From Streptomyces sp. NBC_01707 (GTDB lineage Bacteria; Actinomycetota; Actinomycetes; Streptomycetales; Streptomycetaceae): DNA of 64,000 nt. The notes below the pieces were generated by a model. It saw nothing but the letters and a program-made list of their open reading frames with translations, had not been told where the DNA came from and did not search any database. The position numbers and the translations under genes are program-made. Position 1 is the first letter of the stretch. Every line of letters begins with the position of its first letter. This document shows positions 53,880 to 62,182 of this stretch, one piece after another. The DNA lies in the NCBI RefSeq assembly GCF_041438805.1, contig NZ_CP109190.1, positions 2,666,001 through 2,730,000 of the forward strand. Reading direction: 5' to 3'.

Positions 53880-54836
53880 GTGTCAGCCTCCCGCCTGCGT
53901 CGCGTCGCCGTTCTTGTGCTCGAGGGTGCGAAACCGCTCGATGTCGGAATCCCCGCGCAGGTGTTCACGACGCGCGCGAGCATGCCGTACGAGGTGCGGT
54001 TGTGCGGCGCGGCACCTGGTCTCGTGACCGGTGGCGACGGCCTCTCGTACCACGTCGCCCATGGCCTCGACGCACTTGCGTGGGCCGACATCGTCTTCAT
54101 CCCCGGCTACCGGTTCCCGGACCGCGACGATCCGCCGCAAGCCGTCGTCGACGCGCTGATCGCTGCCCACGACCGGGGCGCGCGGCTCGCCGCCATCTCG
54201 ACGGGCGCCTTCGCACTCGCTGCGACGGGCCTGCTCGACGGCAAGCGCGCCACGACTCACTGGCACTACACACGGGCGCTCATGGCGAAGCATCCACTCA
54301 TCCAGGTCGACGAGAACGTCCTGTTCGTCGACGAGGGCAGCGTGCTGACGTCGGCCGGTGCCGCCTCGGGCATCGACCTGTGCCTGCACATCCTGCGCCG
54401 CGACCTCGGGGTCGCCGCATCGAACCACGCGGCGCGGCGACTGGTCGCGGCCCCGTACCGCAGTGGCGGTCAGGCGCAGTACGTGCCGCGCAGCGTGCCC
54501 GAGCCGCTCGGTGAGCGGTTCGCCGACACCCGCGAGTGGGCGCTGCACCGGCTCGATGAGCCCCTCACCCTCGAGGTACTGGCGCGGCAGGCAGCGGTCT
54601 CGCCGCGCACGTTCTCGCGGCGCTTCGTGGAGGAGACCGGGTACACACCGATGCAGTGGGTCATGCGAGCCCGCGTCGACATGGCCCGCGAGCTGCTCGA
54701 GCGTTCACAGCGCAGTGTCGAGCAGATCGCCGCCGACGTCGGTCTCGGCACCGGTGCGAATCTGCGGCTGCACTTCCAGCACATCCTCGACACCACACCG
54801 AGCGAGTACCGGCGCACCTTCGCCCAAGGCGAGTAG
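53880..54836 (+). CDS. GlxA family AraC-type regulator (DJ-1/PfpI sensor)
   Basis: This 318-residue regulator joins an N-terminal DJ-1/PfpI domain (RRVAVLVLEGAKPLDVGIPA, AAISTGAFALAATGLLDGKR, about residues 6-170) to a C-terminal AraC helix-turn-helix (LEVLARQAAVSPRTFSRRFV, QIAADVGLGTGANLRLHFQH, about 225-310). The catalytic Cys of true DJ-1 enzymes is replaced by Thr-Gly in AISTGAF, so it is a sensor fold. The GTG at 53880 seems leaderless. Immediately downstream is a GAPDH gene, probably its target; GTGGCG-atcc-CGCCAC (54867-54882) lies between them. Confidence 0.88.
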   Translation: MSASRLRRVAVLVLEGAKPLDVGIPAQVFTTRASMPYEVRLCGAAPGLVTGGDGLSYHVAHGLDALAWADIVFIPGYRFPDRDDPPQAVVDALIAAHDRGARLAAISTGAFALAATGLLDGKRATTHWHYTRALMAKHPLIQVDENVLFVDEGSVLTSAGAASGIDLCLHILRRDLGVAASNHAARRLVAAPYRSGGQAQYVPRSVPEPLGERFADTREWALHRLDEPLTLEVLARQAAVSPRTFSRRFVEETGYTPMQWVMRARVDMARELLERSQRSVEQIAADVGLGTGANLRLHFQHILDTTPSEYRRTFAQGE

Positions 54837-54866
54837 TCCCGCCGCTTGGCGCGATCCTTTTGAACC

Positions 54867-54882
54867 GTGGCGATCCCGCCAC
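54867..54882. promoter_or_regulatory. Inverted repeat upstream of the GAPDH gene
   Basis: GTGGCG (54867-54872) and CGCCAC (54877-54882) with a four-base spacer lie 56 nt before the GAPDH start. It may be an operator for the GlxA-type regulator or a short terminator. Confidence 0.4.
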
Positions 54883-54937
54883 TGTCACCGGCGGGTGCCG
54901 CGAGCGAGCCTGGTGGCGAACCGAAGGGACACCACTC

Positions 54938-55936
54938 ATGACTCGCATCGCCATCAACGGATTCGGCCGCATCGGACGCAACGTGCTGCGCGCGCTGCTC
55001 GAACGTGACAGCAAGCTCGAGGTCGTCGCCGTCAACGACCTCACGGAGCCTGCCACCCTCGCACGGCTGCTCGCCTACGACACGACTGCGGGCCGGCTCG
55101 GTCGCCCGGTGACCGCCGACGGGGACGCCCTCGTTGTCGACGGCCGTCGCATCAAGGTGCTCGCCGAGCGTGAGCCGGCGCAGCTGCCGTGGGCCGAACT
55201 CGGTGTCGACGTCGTCCTGGAAGCGACCGGTCGCTTCACGTCGGCCAAGGCCGCCCGCGCCCACCTCGATGCGGGCGCGAAGAAGGTCCTGGTCAGCGCA
55301 CCGTCGGACGGCGCTGACGTCACGCTGGCCTTCGGGGTCAACAGCGACACGTACGACCCGGCCGTGCACACGATCGTCTCGAACGCCTCGTGCACGACCA
55401 ACGCGCTCGCACCGCTGGCCGCGGTACTCGACGAGCTCGCCGGCATCGAGCACGGCTTCATGACGACGGTGCACGCGTACACGCAGGAGCAGAACCTGCA
55501 GGACGGTCCGCACCGCGACGCCCGCCGCGCCAGGGCTGCCGCCGTCAACATCGTGCCGACCACGACGGGCGCCGCCAAGGCGATCGGTCTCGTGCTGCCG
55601 AACCTGGAAGGCAAGCTGTCGGGCGACTCGATCCGCGTTCCGGTTCCGGTGGGCTCGATCGTCGAACTCAACACGACCGTCGCCCGCGACGTGACGCGCG
55701 ACGACGTGCTGGCGGCGTACCGCGCAGCGGCGGACGGGCCGCTCGCCGGCGTCCTGGAGTACTCGGACTTCCCGCTCGTGTCCTCCGACATCACGGGCAA
55801 TCCGGCTTCGTCGATCTTCGACTCGGCTCTCACCCGGGTCGACGGCCGGCACATCAAGGTGGTCGCCTGGTACGACAACGAGTGGGGCTTCTCGAACCGT
55901 GTGATCGACACACTCGAGCTCCTCGCCACTCGCTGA
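54938..55936 (+). CDS. gap: Type I glyceraldehyde-3-phosphate dehydrogenase
   Basis: This 332-residue class-I GAPDH starts MTRIAINGFGRIGRNVLRAL. Active Cys152 lies in NASCTTNALAPL, with NIVPTTTGAAKAIGLVLPNL, RVPVPVGSIVELNTTVARDV and WYDNEWGFSNRVIDTLEL. All catalytic elements are present, including the His in the FMTTVHAYTQEQNL segment. It is probably an extra GAPDH, since it lies outside a gap-pgk-tpiA cluster and next to a regulator. It could serve gluconeogenesis or replace an inhibited GAPDH (inference). ATG at 54938 follows GAAGGGAC. Confidence 0.93.
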   Translation: MTRIAINGFGRIGRNVLRALLERDSKLEVVAVNDLTEPATLARLLAYDTTAGRLGRPVTADGDALVVDGRRIKVLAEREPAQLPWAELGVDVVLEATGRFTSAKAARAHLDAGAKKVLVSAPSDGADVTLAFGVNSDTYDPAVHTIVSNASCTTNALAPLAAVLDELAGIEHGFMTTVHAYTQEQNLQDGPHRDARRARAAAVNIVPTTTGAAKAIGLVLPNLEGKLSGDSIRVPVPVGSIVELNTTVARDVTRDDVLAAYRAAADGPLAGVLEYSDFPLVSSDITGNPASSIFDSALTRVDGRHIKVVAWYDNEWGFSNRVIDTLELLATR

Positions 55937-55963
55937 CTCGAGCGTGTCCGGCAGATGCGGGCC

Positions 55964-56001
55964 GGGAGCGCGTCGGTACCCGGACGGTCAGGACGCGCTC
56001 C
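55964..56001. terminator. Hairpin between convergent GAPDH and esterase genes
   Basis: GGAGCGCGTC (55964-55973) and GACGCGCTCC (55992-56001) form a perfect 10-bp stem 28 nt past the GAPDH stop. It can serve either gene, as they converge. Confidence 0.6.
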
Positions 56002-56102
56002 GCACACGGCCCTGCGTATCGCCGCCCCGCCCTGGGGCCGGCTCCCGTCGGCGATGGACAGGACCGGCCGACTGGGCTCAAGGCCGGGAAAAACTCAAGC
56101 CC

Positions 56103-57320
56103 TCAGCTCTGGGGGACGTCCTTGACGAACACGATGCCGTCGCTGTCCGCCAGGTGCGCCGGGTCGAGCGGGGCGTAGCCGAACCAGGGTGACACGCGGG
56201 GCACGGGCCGCGTGTCGCCGAGGGCCGTGGCCAGCCGCGGGGCGTCGATGACACAGCGGTCCTCCGGGAGCGCGTACAGGAGTCCTTCGACGGTGTCCGG
56301 CGGCGGCGTGTCCACTCCCTGGTGCCGGATCGTGCCGAGGGCCGTGGCCACGAAGGCGTACCCGTCGCCCAGTCGGGCACTCACCAACGCGCCGGCGCCC
56401 CACCACTCCAACGGGATCCCGCCCATCCGCATCGTGCTCCTCCCCCGCTGGAGATGGGAGTTGTGGGCGTGGACGAGTGCCGGGCCCCGAGCGGCGACGG
56501 CGAGGAGGTTGTGGGCCATCATCTGGTCCCGCACACCCACCAGCCGGGTCATACGGGCCGGTGAGGTGTCGGCCATCCAGTAGTGGTAGCGCAGCAGACC
56601 GAGGGCGGTGCGCCCGTACAGTCGCGCCCGGTCCCAGTCGTCCCGCGAGGTCTCCGTGATCAGGTGCGGCGTCTGCGCGTCGAGCAGCGCCACCAGATCG
56701 TCGGCGAGCAGCCGCAGTCGGCCGGCCTCGGCCGACTGCCCCGTGGACCGGGACGGGTCCATCATCGCGGCGGGATCGGTCCACCGGTCGTCGGAGCCGA
56801 GCAGGCGGTCGAGTGTGTCCGCGGTGCAGGGGAGCAGGTTCGCGTCCACCCGGGTCGCGAGATAGCCGTGGAGCGCGGTGAGGGCCTGCCGGGGGCTCGC
56901 GGCGTGGGTGATCTCCAGCGGGCCGTCGAAACCGGCGAAGCGGAGCCGCTCGGACACGGGCCGGCCGTCGTCGTCGGCGCGGACGTTGTAGGCGCGCATC
57001 CAGCGCACGAGTTCGCGGTTGGCCGCGGAGGAGCCCCAACCGTGGCTGATTCCCTGCTCCATGACCTCGTCGAGAGAGCCCGTGCCCGAGGTGACGTAGT
57101 CGTCCACGACCAGGCCCCTCATGCAGTCGCTCTCGATCGTGATCGTCCGGTAGCCCTCCTGCTCGACAAGCTGCCGGAAGAGCTCGTTGCGCAGGTCGAG
57201 CAGAGCGTCCTCGCCGTGGGTGGGCTCGCCCAGGGCGAGCAGCCGAGGCCGGTCCGGGAGCAGCCTCATCACGGCGGCAGCCTCGACGGCATGGACGGTG
57301 TCCTTGATGTCAGTAGCCAT
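56103..57320 (-). CDS. Erythromycin esterase family protein
   Basis: This 405-residue protein of the erythromycin esterase (Ere) family has the active-site pattern LLALGEPTHGEDALLDLRNE with GE-x-x-HG near residues 30-38. It also has YRTITIESDCMRGLVVDDYV and, downstream, ARGPALVHAHNSHLQRGRS, with the second His. Ere enzymes open the macrolide lactone, but many family members act on other substrates. ATG at 57320 follows GAAGGC. It is divergent from a TioE-type MerR gene, and a palindrome lies in the 58-nt gap between them. Confidence 0.85.
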   Translation of the reverse strand: MATDIKDTVHAVEAAAVMRLLPDRPRLLALGEPTHGEDALLDLRNELFRQLVEQEGYRTITIESDCMRGLVVDDYVTSGTGSLDEVMEQGISHGWGSSAANRELVRWMRAYNVRADDDGRPVSERLRFAGFDGPLEITHAASPRQALTALHGYLATRVDANLLPCTADTLDRLLGSDDRWTDPAAMMDPSRSTGQSAEAGRLRLLADDLVALLDAQTPHLITETSRDDWDRARLYGRTALGLLRYHYWMADTSPARMTRLVGVRDQMMAHNLLAVAARGPALVHAHNSHLQRGRSTMRMGGIPLEWWGAGALVSARLGDGYAFVATALGTIRHQGVDTPPPDTVEGLLYALPEDRCVIDAPRLATALGDTRPVPRVSPWFGYAPLDPAHLADSDGIVFVKDVPQS

Positions 57321-57323
57321 GCC

Positions 57324-57341
57324 TTCAACGCTATCGTTGAA
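57324..57341. promoter_or_regulatory. Palindrome in the esterase/MerR divergent promoter
   Basis: TTCAACG-ctat-CGTTGAA is a perfect 7-bp-arm inverted repeat; a further GGTTGAAAC follows at 57347-57355. It lies between two start codons 58 nt apart, so one bound regulator could control both genes. The MerR-type product is the likely ligand-controlled binder. Confidence 0.6.
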
Positions 57342-57378
57342 CCGTTGGTTGAAACTTCCGCGCGATATCGTCGGCCCC

Positions 57379-58128
57379 ATGGGGAGAAACCTTCAAAGCG
57401 GTGATCGGCTCAGGCCGGTCGATCTCGCGCGCGGGCACGGTCTGTCCACGCAGGCGGTCAGGAACTACGAGGAGGCCGGCATCCTTCCGGCCGCCGGCCG
57501 CACCCCCCACGGCTACCGCACCTATACCTCGCTGCACGCGGGGGCGCTGCGTGCGTTTCTTGCCCTCGTGCCCGGCCACGGTCACCGGACGGCGACGTCG
57601 ATCATGCGGGCCGTGAACCAGGGCGCGGTCGATGGGGCGTTCCGCCTCATCGACGAGAGCCACGCCCAACTCCTCGACGACCGGCAGACCCTCCAGGCCG
57701 TGGAGAACGCCCTCCGCGACCTGGAGCCGGCCACGGTGCCCGGGCCCGGTGCGGGGCCGGAGCCGTCCGCGGTGTCCGGGCCGGGCGGCACGTTCATCGG
57801 GCCGCTGGCAGACCAGCTGGGAATCCGGCCCGCGACGCTACGTAAATGGGAGCGCGCCGGGCTGATGCGCCCGCACCGCGACCCGCAGACCGGGTACCGC
57901 GTCTACGGCGAGGCCGACGTACGGGACGCCCGGCTGACCCACCAACTCCGGCGGGGCGGCTACCTGCTGGAGCAGATCGCCCCGCTGATCGCCCAGGTGC
58001 GGACGGCCGGCGGGCTGGAACCGCTGGGGGCCGCACTGCACGACTGGCACGGTCGGCTGTCCGCCCGCGGGCGGGCGATGCTGACCGGGGCCGCAGAGCT
58101 GGAGGCGTACCTCCGCGAGCGCGGATGA
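57379..58128 (+). CDS. MerR family regulator, TioE type
   Basis: This 249-residue regulator carries two MerR-like helix-turn-helix regions. The first is RPVDLARGHGLSTQAVRNYE, then GYRTYTSLHAGALRAFLALV; the second is ADQLGIRPATLRKWERAGLM, then DPQTGYRVYGEADVRDARLT. This arrangement defines the TioE family. A Pro/Gly-rich linker (ATVPGPGAGPEPSAVSGPGG) joins the halves. TATCGT seven bases before the ATG at 57379 suggests a leaderless transcript (inference). It probably represses or activates itself and the divergent Ere gene on binding a drug-like ligand. Confidence 0.85.
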   Translation: MGRNLQSGDRLRPVDLARGHGLSTQAVRNYEEAGILPAAGRTPHGYRTYTSLHAGALRAFLALVPGHGHRTATSIMRAVNQGAVDGAFRLIDESHAQLLDDRQTLQAVENALRDLEPATVPGPGAGPEPSAVSGPGGTFIGPLADQLGIRPATLRKWERAGLMRPHRDPQTGYRVYGEADVRDARLTHQLRRGGYLLEQIAPLIAQVRTAGGLEPLGAALHDWHGRLSARGRAMLTGAAELEAYLRERG

Positions 58129-58140
58129 CACTTCGGTCGC

Positions 58141-58195
58141 CGGCGGAGGAGAACAGCGGTCAGCACCGGTTCCGTCTCGGCTGACCCCTCCGCCG
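58141..58195 (+). terminator. Bipartite hairpin after the TioE-type gene
   Basis: CGGCGGAGG (58141-58149) pairs with CCTCCGCCG (58187-58195), and inside it GGTCAGC (58158-58164) pairs with GCTGACC (58180-58186). The structure starts 13 nt after the stop codon. Confidence 0.7.
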
Positions 58196-58364
58196 ACGCC
58201 GGCCTGGTCCCGGGCAGAGCCGTGCTCTGCGTCGCCGGATCGCCCAAGGTGCCCAGCCCACCGGGCAGACCGGGGAGGTACGAGTGCCGGCCGACAAGTG
58301 ATGCGGTGCGTACGGCGAGAGACGGGGCCACACCCGATTTCCGGACGTCGAAACCGTTCAACAA

Positions 58365-58570
58365 CTACGCGAACGCGGCGCCCATGGACCTGGTGTTGAA
58401 GAGTAAGAGGGCGTTGAGAACCAGGCCGAGGACGCCCATCCAGTCCTCCATGCCGTCCTGATATCGCTGGCACAACTGCCTGTTCCTGCCGCCGGAGACC
58501 TTCCGCGCGAGGACTGGCGGCCCTCCTGAAGGTTGGCCTGCACCTTGGTCTGTCGCGGCAGCCGGGCTCG
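58365..58570 (-). pseudogene. Tn3-family transposase C-terminal remnant
   Basis: On the minus strand, KVSGGRNRQLCQRYQDGMED, then WMGVLGLVLNALLLFNTRSM ending GAAFA and TAG at 58365-58367, matches the C-terminal part of Tn3-family TnpA (consensus like QRYQDGMEDQLGALGLVLNA). Upstream, RQTKVQANLQEGRQSS in another frame may be an adjoining piece. The rest of the roughly 1000-residue transposase is absent and no terminal repeats are visible. It is a scar of an old transposon. Confidence 0.75.
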
Positions 58571-58623
58571 TCGCCGGCCGGGCGCAGGATGTGCGGACCC
58601 AATCCAGTTCGAGGTCGCGCTCA

Positions 58624-58734
58624 GGCGATAGCCCCTACATCCGCCTGGCCGTCTTCCCGGACGGCAGCGCGGCCCGCATGCGCCTGCACGGCTCCCTGAT
58701 GGGTACGAGCACGGGCGAACTGGGATGCCCATGA
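58624..58734 (+). pseudogene. Allantoicase-like C-terminal fragment
   Basis: A short plus-strand stretch reads SPYIRLAVFPDGSAARMRLH, then GSLMGTSTGELGCP and TGA at 58732-58734. It resembles the C-terminal xIRLxxFPDGGxARxRLxG of allantoicase repeats. No start, no upstream continuation and no purine genes are present. It may be a remnant moved or cut by the transposon whose scar lies next to it. Confidence 0.45.
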
Positions 58735-58848
58735 CGAAGAGTCGGGCACGTAGCCCTCATTACTCCCGCCCATCGGACAGCTGCGCAACGATGCCTGCCC
58801 GACGAGCGGTTTCATGTTTGTTCAGAGTTTTGAACAAAACACTAGCCG

Positions 58849-59292
58849 TCAGGCGAATGTGCGGATGACAATCCAATACTCATCCTCTTCCACCGAAACA
58901 GCGCACAGATGGTGCCCGTCAGCTGACAGTGTCAGGAATTCAGGTGAACCTGTTGCCGCCGCGATGCGGGAAGGGAGGTTGCCCCCGATGGAGTCTCTCA
59001 CGCGCACCCAACCCACAGCGCTGCCGCCGCTCCCAGGCGGAAGGATGAGGAACTCGCCGTCCTCTGCGGCGAGGAGTGTCTTGGACGTCTGCGCCTGCCA
59101 CTGACGGTCGATCTCTTCGATGGCGTCGGATCGTGCCTCCCGGATCGTGACTTTCGGCTGCACATCGACGCCCGCTACGGCACGGATGGCCACCAGAGGA
59201 GTAGGCGCGGATGAAGGGGCATCCCCTTCAAGGATCACAAGACCGCACGATTGCAGAGTTGTTCTCCAATCCCGGACCCCACTGTCAGGCAT
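58849..59292 (-). CDS. Hypothetical protein, 147 residues
   Basis: I do not recognise a family. The frame is intact, with ATG at 59292 preceded by AAAGGAC about 10 nt upstream. It is mixed hydrophobic and acidic, with WQAQTSKTLLAAEDGEFLIL, then GWVRVRDSIGGNLPSRIAAA and EEDEYWIVIRTFA at the end. Base composition is lower in GC than its neighbours. It has no signal peptide or transmembrane helix. It sits in the remnant zone and could have arrived with mobile DNA. It is divergent from the 126-residue unknown gene. Confidence 0.65.
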   Translation of the reverse strand: MPDSGVRDWRTTLQSCGLVILEGDAPSSAPTPLVAIRAVAGVDVQPKVTIREARSDAIEEIDRQWQAQTSKTLLAAEDGEFLILPPGSGGSAVGWVRVRDSIGGNLPSRIAAATGSPEFLTLSADGHHLCAVSVEEDEYWIVIRTFA

Positions 59293-59511
59293 TCAATTTC
59301 GTCCTTTCGCTAATCGGCGCGGTGCCACCGCCCTGCCGGCGCGAGCGGAAGGACGGCAGATCCGGCTCGACCATTGCCCATGGATCATCCGACACGAGTC
59401 GCTGCGACAGATCCCCACCCATGAACGATCATGATGCCGCTGCCGGGCGGCCCCCGGCGACGGTCGATTTAGGAGTTGGGCTGTTTGCCACCGCCACCTC
59501 AGAATGGGCGC

Positions 59512-59892
59512 ATGGCTCCTCTTTCCATCGACCCGCGCCCGTTGAACGCCGACGAGCGCGCAGTGCTTGAACACATCCTGTCGGCGGAGTTCGACGGCGC
59601 GTCGCAACTACGGAATCAGCTGAACCGCACCGAGGTGATCGCCGCCTGGGGGCCCGACTCCGTCAGCGTCGACCTGCAGGTCCGGGAACCTTGCGAGCAT
59701 GCAGCACTGCCGGAAGCGCTCGTGCCCGTAGACGCACAAGTCCATGACCCGTCCGGCGCCTACGTCGGGGAGATACTCGTGTGGACGGACCGGGGAGCCA
59801 CGCTCGCAGCCCTGGAGTTCGCCTGGGTTACCGACGAGATGCCCGCGTCTCTGCCGGTCATCGTGGACGGCCAGCTCAGCTGGGCAGCCTGA
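59512..59892 (+). CDS. Hypothetical protein, 126 residues
   Basis: The frame is intact with ATG at 59512, but the ribosome-binding site is weak. It reads SIDPRPLNADERAVLEHILS, QLRNQLNRTEVIAAWGPDSV, then VWTDRGATLAALEFAWVTDE. It is acidic, soluble and without transmembrane segments. I recall similar small proteins beside Rhs toxin ends, where they may be immunity proteins, but have not verified it. Here it faces an Rhs remnant, which makes an orphan immunity gene possible. Confidence 0.65.
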   Translation: MAPLSIDPRPLNADERAVLEHILSAEFDGASQLRNQLNRTEVIAAWGPDSVSVDLQVREPCEHAALPEALVPVDAQVHDPSGAYVGEILVWTDRGATLAALEFAWVTDEMPASLPVIVDGQLSWAA

Positions 59893-59949
59893 CAGGCTGT
59901 CGCCACCCTGAGCGCCTATGGTCCTGCAACGGGCGAGATCGCCACGTGA

Positions 59950-60514
59950 GACACCGTCTAAGGCACCCCGGCTGCTCTGAATGCGGCTTGCTCTGCGTCT
60001 GCCCTGTTCCAGAACGGGTTGCCCTTCTCTCCCCTCGGCGGGCAAGGCGTTAGCCCGAGGAGTTTCATCCAGGTGTGAGGGTTGTGGAAATAAGCGGCCG
60101 GGTTGGGGGCGGGCGTGATGCCCAGCGGTCAGAAGTGAGGTAACGAGCTGTCTCGGGGTCGTAGGAGCGGCAGTAGTTGCAATGAAGGCCAGTCTCAGGG
60201 TCGAAGTACTGGCCGGGGAAGCGGAGTGGGGTATACGCCGTGCTGGCCGTGGACCATGTTGTTGCCCCACAGTGTGCTGCGTGTGTGCCAGGCGACGGCG
60301 CCCGACTCGTCGATGAGTTCGGTCGGGGTGCCGATGAGGTCGGTGACGATGGCGAAGAAGCGCTCGTCGACGGTGCCTTGCGGGGACTCTGCCGACAGGA
60401 TGCGTTCGGTCTGAGTCAGAGGACGGAAGCCGTCGTGGTCCCAAGTGACGGCGACCCGGTTGGGCAGCGCTTCTGCATCGGTGATCTGCTCGCACAGATT
60501 GGTCCGACCGATTT
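59950..60514 (-). pseudogene. Rhs/YD-repeat protein remnant
   Basis: Three frames on the minus strand carry consecutive Rhs parts: RVAVTWDHDGFRPLTQTERI (about 60400-60460) and VTDLIGTPTELIDESGAVAW; then TPLRFPGQYFDPETGLHCNY, CRSYDPETARYLTSD (60130-60230), the Rhs core end; and PAPNPAAYFHNPHTWMKLLG (about 60050-60110), the usual border to the toxin domain. Frameshifts near 60240 and 60125 break it. The 5' part of the roughly 1500-residue protein is absent. It cannot make a functional toxin. Confidence 0.75.
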
Positions 60515-60991
60515 TCACTTGGCCGCCGTTCCGATGAGGTCCAGCTCGGCGCGGACCGTCTTGCCCGGCTGTACGCGGTCCAGCACCGCCCACCGGTCGG
60601 CCAGCGCCTCGACCAGGACCAGCCCGTGCCCGCTCCCGGAACCGGGCGGTGGCGCCACCACCTCCCCCGGCCTCGGCGGGCGCCGCTCGCCCCGGGTATC
60701 CGTGACCTCGATCCTCAGTACTCCGGGCGTGCGCCCGTCGCCCGATGCATGGGAGATCCGCAACTCGAAGTCCCGCCCCGGCACCCGGCCGTGCGTCACC
60801 GCGTTCGACGCCAGCTCGGCGACGATCAGCGCGGCGGTCTCGGACGCGTCGGCGCCGTACGGGACGCCCCAGTCGTTCAGTTGGTGCAGGGCAAGCCGTC
60901 GGGCGAGCCGGGCGCCGCGGGGCGTGGAACTGAATCGCTGCACGAACACACGCACGGTGAGGGGCGGTTGAGAGACGGGCGGTGCTTCCAT
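60515..60991 (-). CDS. ATP-binding (HATPase/SpoIIAB-like) protein
   Basis: This 158-residue protein resembles the anti-sigma regulatory HATPase kinases common in Streptomyces. It has RLALHQLNDWGVPYGADASE, AALIVAELASNAVTHGRVPG (N-box), LRIEVTDTRGERRP (G1-like) and GSGHGLVLVEALADRWAVLD (G2). It lacks the kinase dimerisation part and probably binds ATP to regulate a partner. It is divergent from the Scr1-type HTH and DUF397 genes; these three often occur together in streptomycetes, as in the whiJ-type modules (recalled). Confidence 0.88.
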   Translation of the reverse strand: MEAPPVSQPPLTVRVFVQRFSSTPRGARLARRLALHQLNDWGVPYGADASETAALIVAELASNAVTHGRVPGRDFELRISHASGDGRTPGVLRIEVTDTRGERRPPRPGEVVAPPPGSGSGHGLVLVEALADRWAVLDRVQPGKTVRAELDLIGTAAK

Positions 60992-61146
60992 GTGCTTACC
61001 GTGACGGCCGCCAGGTCGGTTTCACCAGCTCACGAACTCGTACGCCGAGTCACCGTACGAGTGCAGCGGGTCGACAGTACGGGTAACGGTTCGTGACGAT
61101 AGGTGAGTTGTGGACCGGGACAGGCGGGCACGGGAGGTGGCCGGGC

Positions 61147-62000
61147 ATGACGGACGGCGCGGGTGGCACGGGCGGTACGACGGGTACGGACGGGGAGCCG
61201 GAGACCTCCGACGGTCTGAAAGCTTTCGGCGAGGTGGTCAAGACCTTCCGTAAGCGGTCGCGGCTCACCCAGGAGGAGTTCGCCCCGAGGGTGCGGTACT
61301 CGGTTCCGACGGTCGCCTCGATCGAACAGGGGCGCCGGTTCCCACCACCCGCGTTCGTCGACCGGGCGGATGAGTTACTGGATGCGTTCGGGGTCATCAA
61401 GGCTGCGGCGAAGCACTTGTCGCGGCAGCGGGGGCTGGCGAAGTGGTTCCGGCATTGGGCGCAGCTCGAGGCAGACGCAACGACTCTGTACACGTACGAA
61501 TGTCGTTTGATTCCCGGCCTGTTGCAGACCGAGGCGTATGCGCGAGCAGTGTTCGTCGACCAGCTCCCCCACTGGGGGACGAACAGATCGAGGCTCGGAT
61601 GGCCGCCCGGGTCGCACGGATGGCGTTGTTGACGGAGCGGCCGAACACCGCGTACAGCTTCATCCTCGAAGAGCACCTGTTCCTGCGCCGAACAGGCGGA
61701 GCCGAGGTGTCACGCAAGCTGATCGATCACATTCTCCTGCTGGCGCAACTCCGCAACGTCGAAGTGCAGATCATGCCTCTCGTGCAGGAAAATCACGCGG
61801 GTCTCCACGGGCCCATGCAACTCTTGGAGACCCCGGAACACAAGTGGTTCGGCTATGGCGAAGGGCAGGAGAGCGGCCACTTCCATACCGACCCTGCAGT
61901 CGTCAGCACGCTCCAGATGCGTTATGCCAGGATGCGTTCACAGGCTCTCTCCCTGGAGGACTCGATGAGCCTGTTGCAGCGGATGCGAGGAGCGGCATGA
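61147..62000 (+). pseudogene. Scr1/WhiJ-type HTH regulator with DUF5753, frameshifted
   Basis: The N-terminal 140 residues contain an XRE helix-turn-helix (VKTFRKRSRLTQEEFAPRVR, YSVPTVASIEQGRR) and the beginning of DUF5753 (TTLYTYECRLIPGLLQTEAY). In the expected line DQLPPLGDEQIEARMAARVA, the frame breaks at the C run 61566-61570: five C where six would restore it. The rest, ERPNTAYSFILEEHLFLRRT to LLQRMRGAA, then continues in the other frame to 62000. It may be a true mutation or a sequencing error. Codon 77 is TTA (61375-61377), so bldA dependence is likely. ATG at 61147 follows GGGAGGTGG. Its end overlaps the DUF397 start. Confidence 0.85.
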
Positions 62001-62182
62001 GCACCACAGACTTGGCATGGTTCAAGAGTAGCCACAGCAGTGGTTCGGGCGACTCCTGCGTAGAGGTCGCCACCTGCCCCGACGCCGTCCACGTCCGGGA
62101 TTCCAAGGTCGAAGAAGGACCTCAGCTCACCCTCTCCCCCGCCTCCTGGACCGGCTTCGTCGCCTACGCCGCCCAAGCCTGA
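61997..62182 (+). CDS. DUF397 domain protein
   Basis: This 61-residue protein has LAWFKSSHSSGSGDSCVEVA (residues 6-25) and AVHVRDSKVEEGPQLTLSPA, the DUF397 signature. It is coupled to the Scr1-type HTH gene by a 4-nt ATGA overlap. DUF397 proteins are small partners of these regulators and may act as their antagonists in streptomycete developmental or antibiotic control (family knowledge). It appears intact even though its partner is frameshifted. Confidence 0.92.
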   Translation: MSTTDLAWFKSSHSSGSGDSCVEVATCPDAVHVRDSKVEEGPQLTLSPASWTGFVAYAAQA

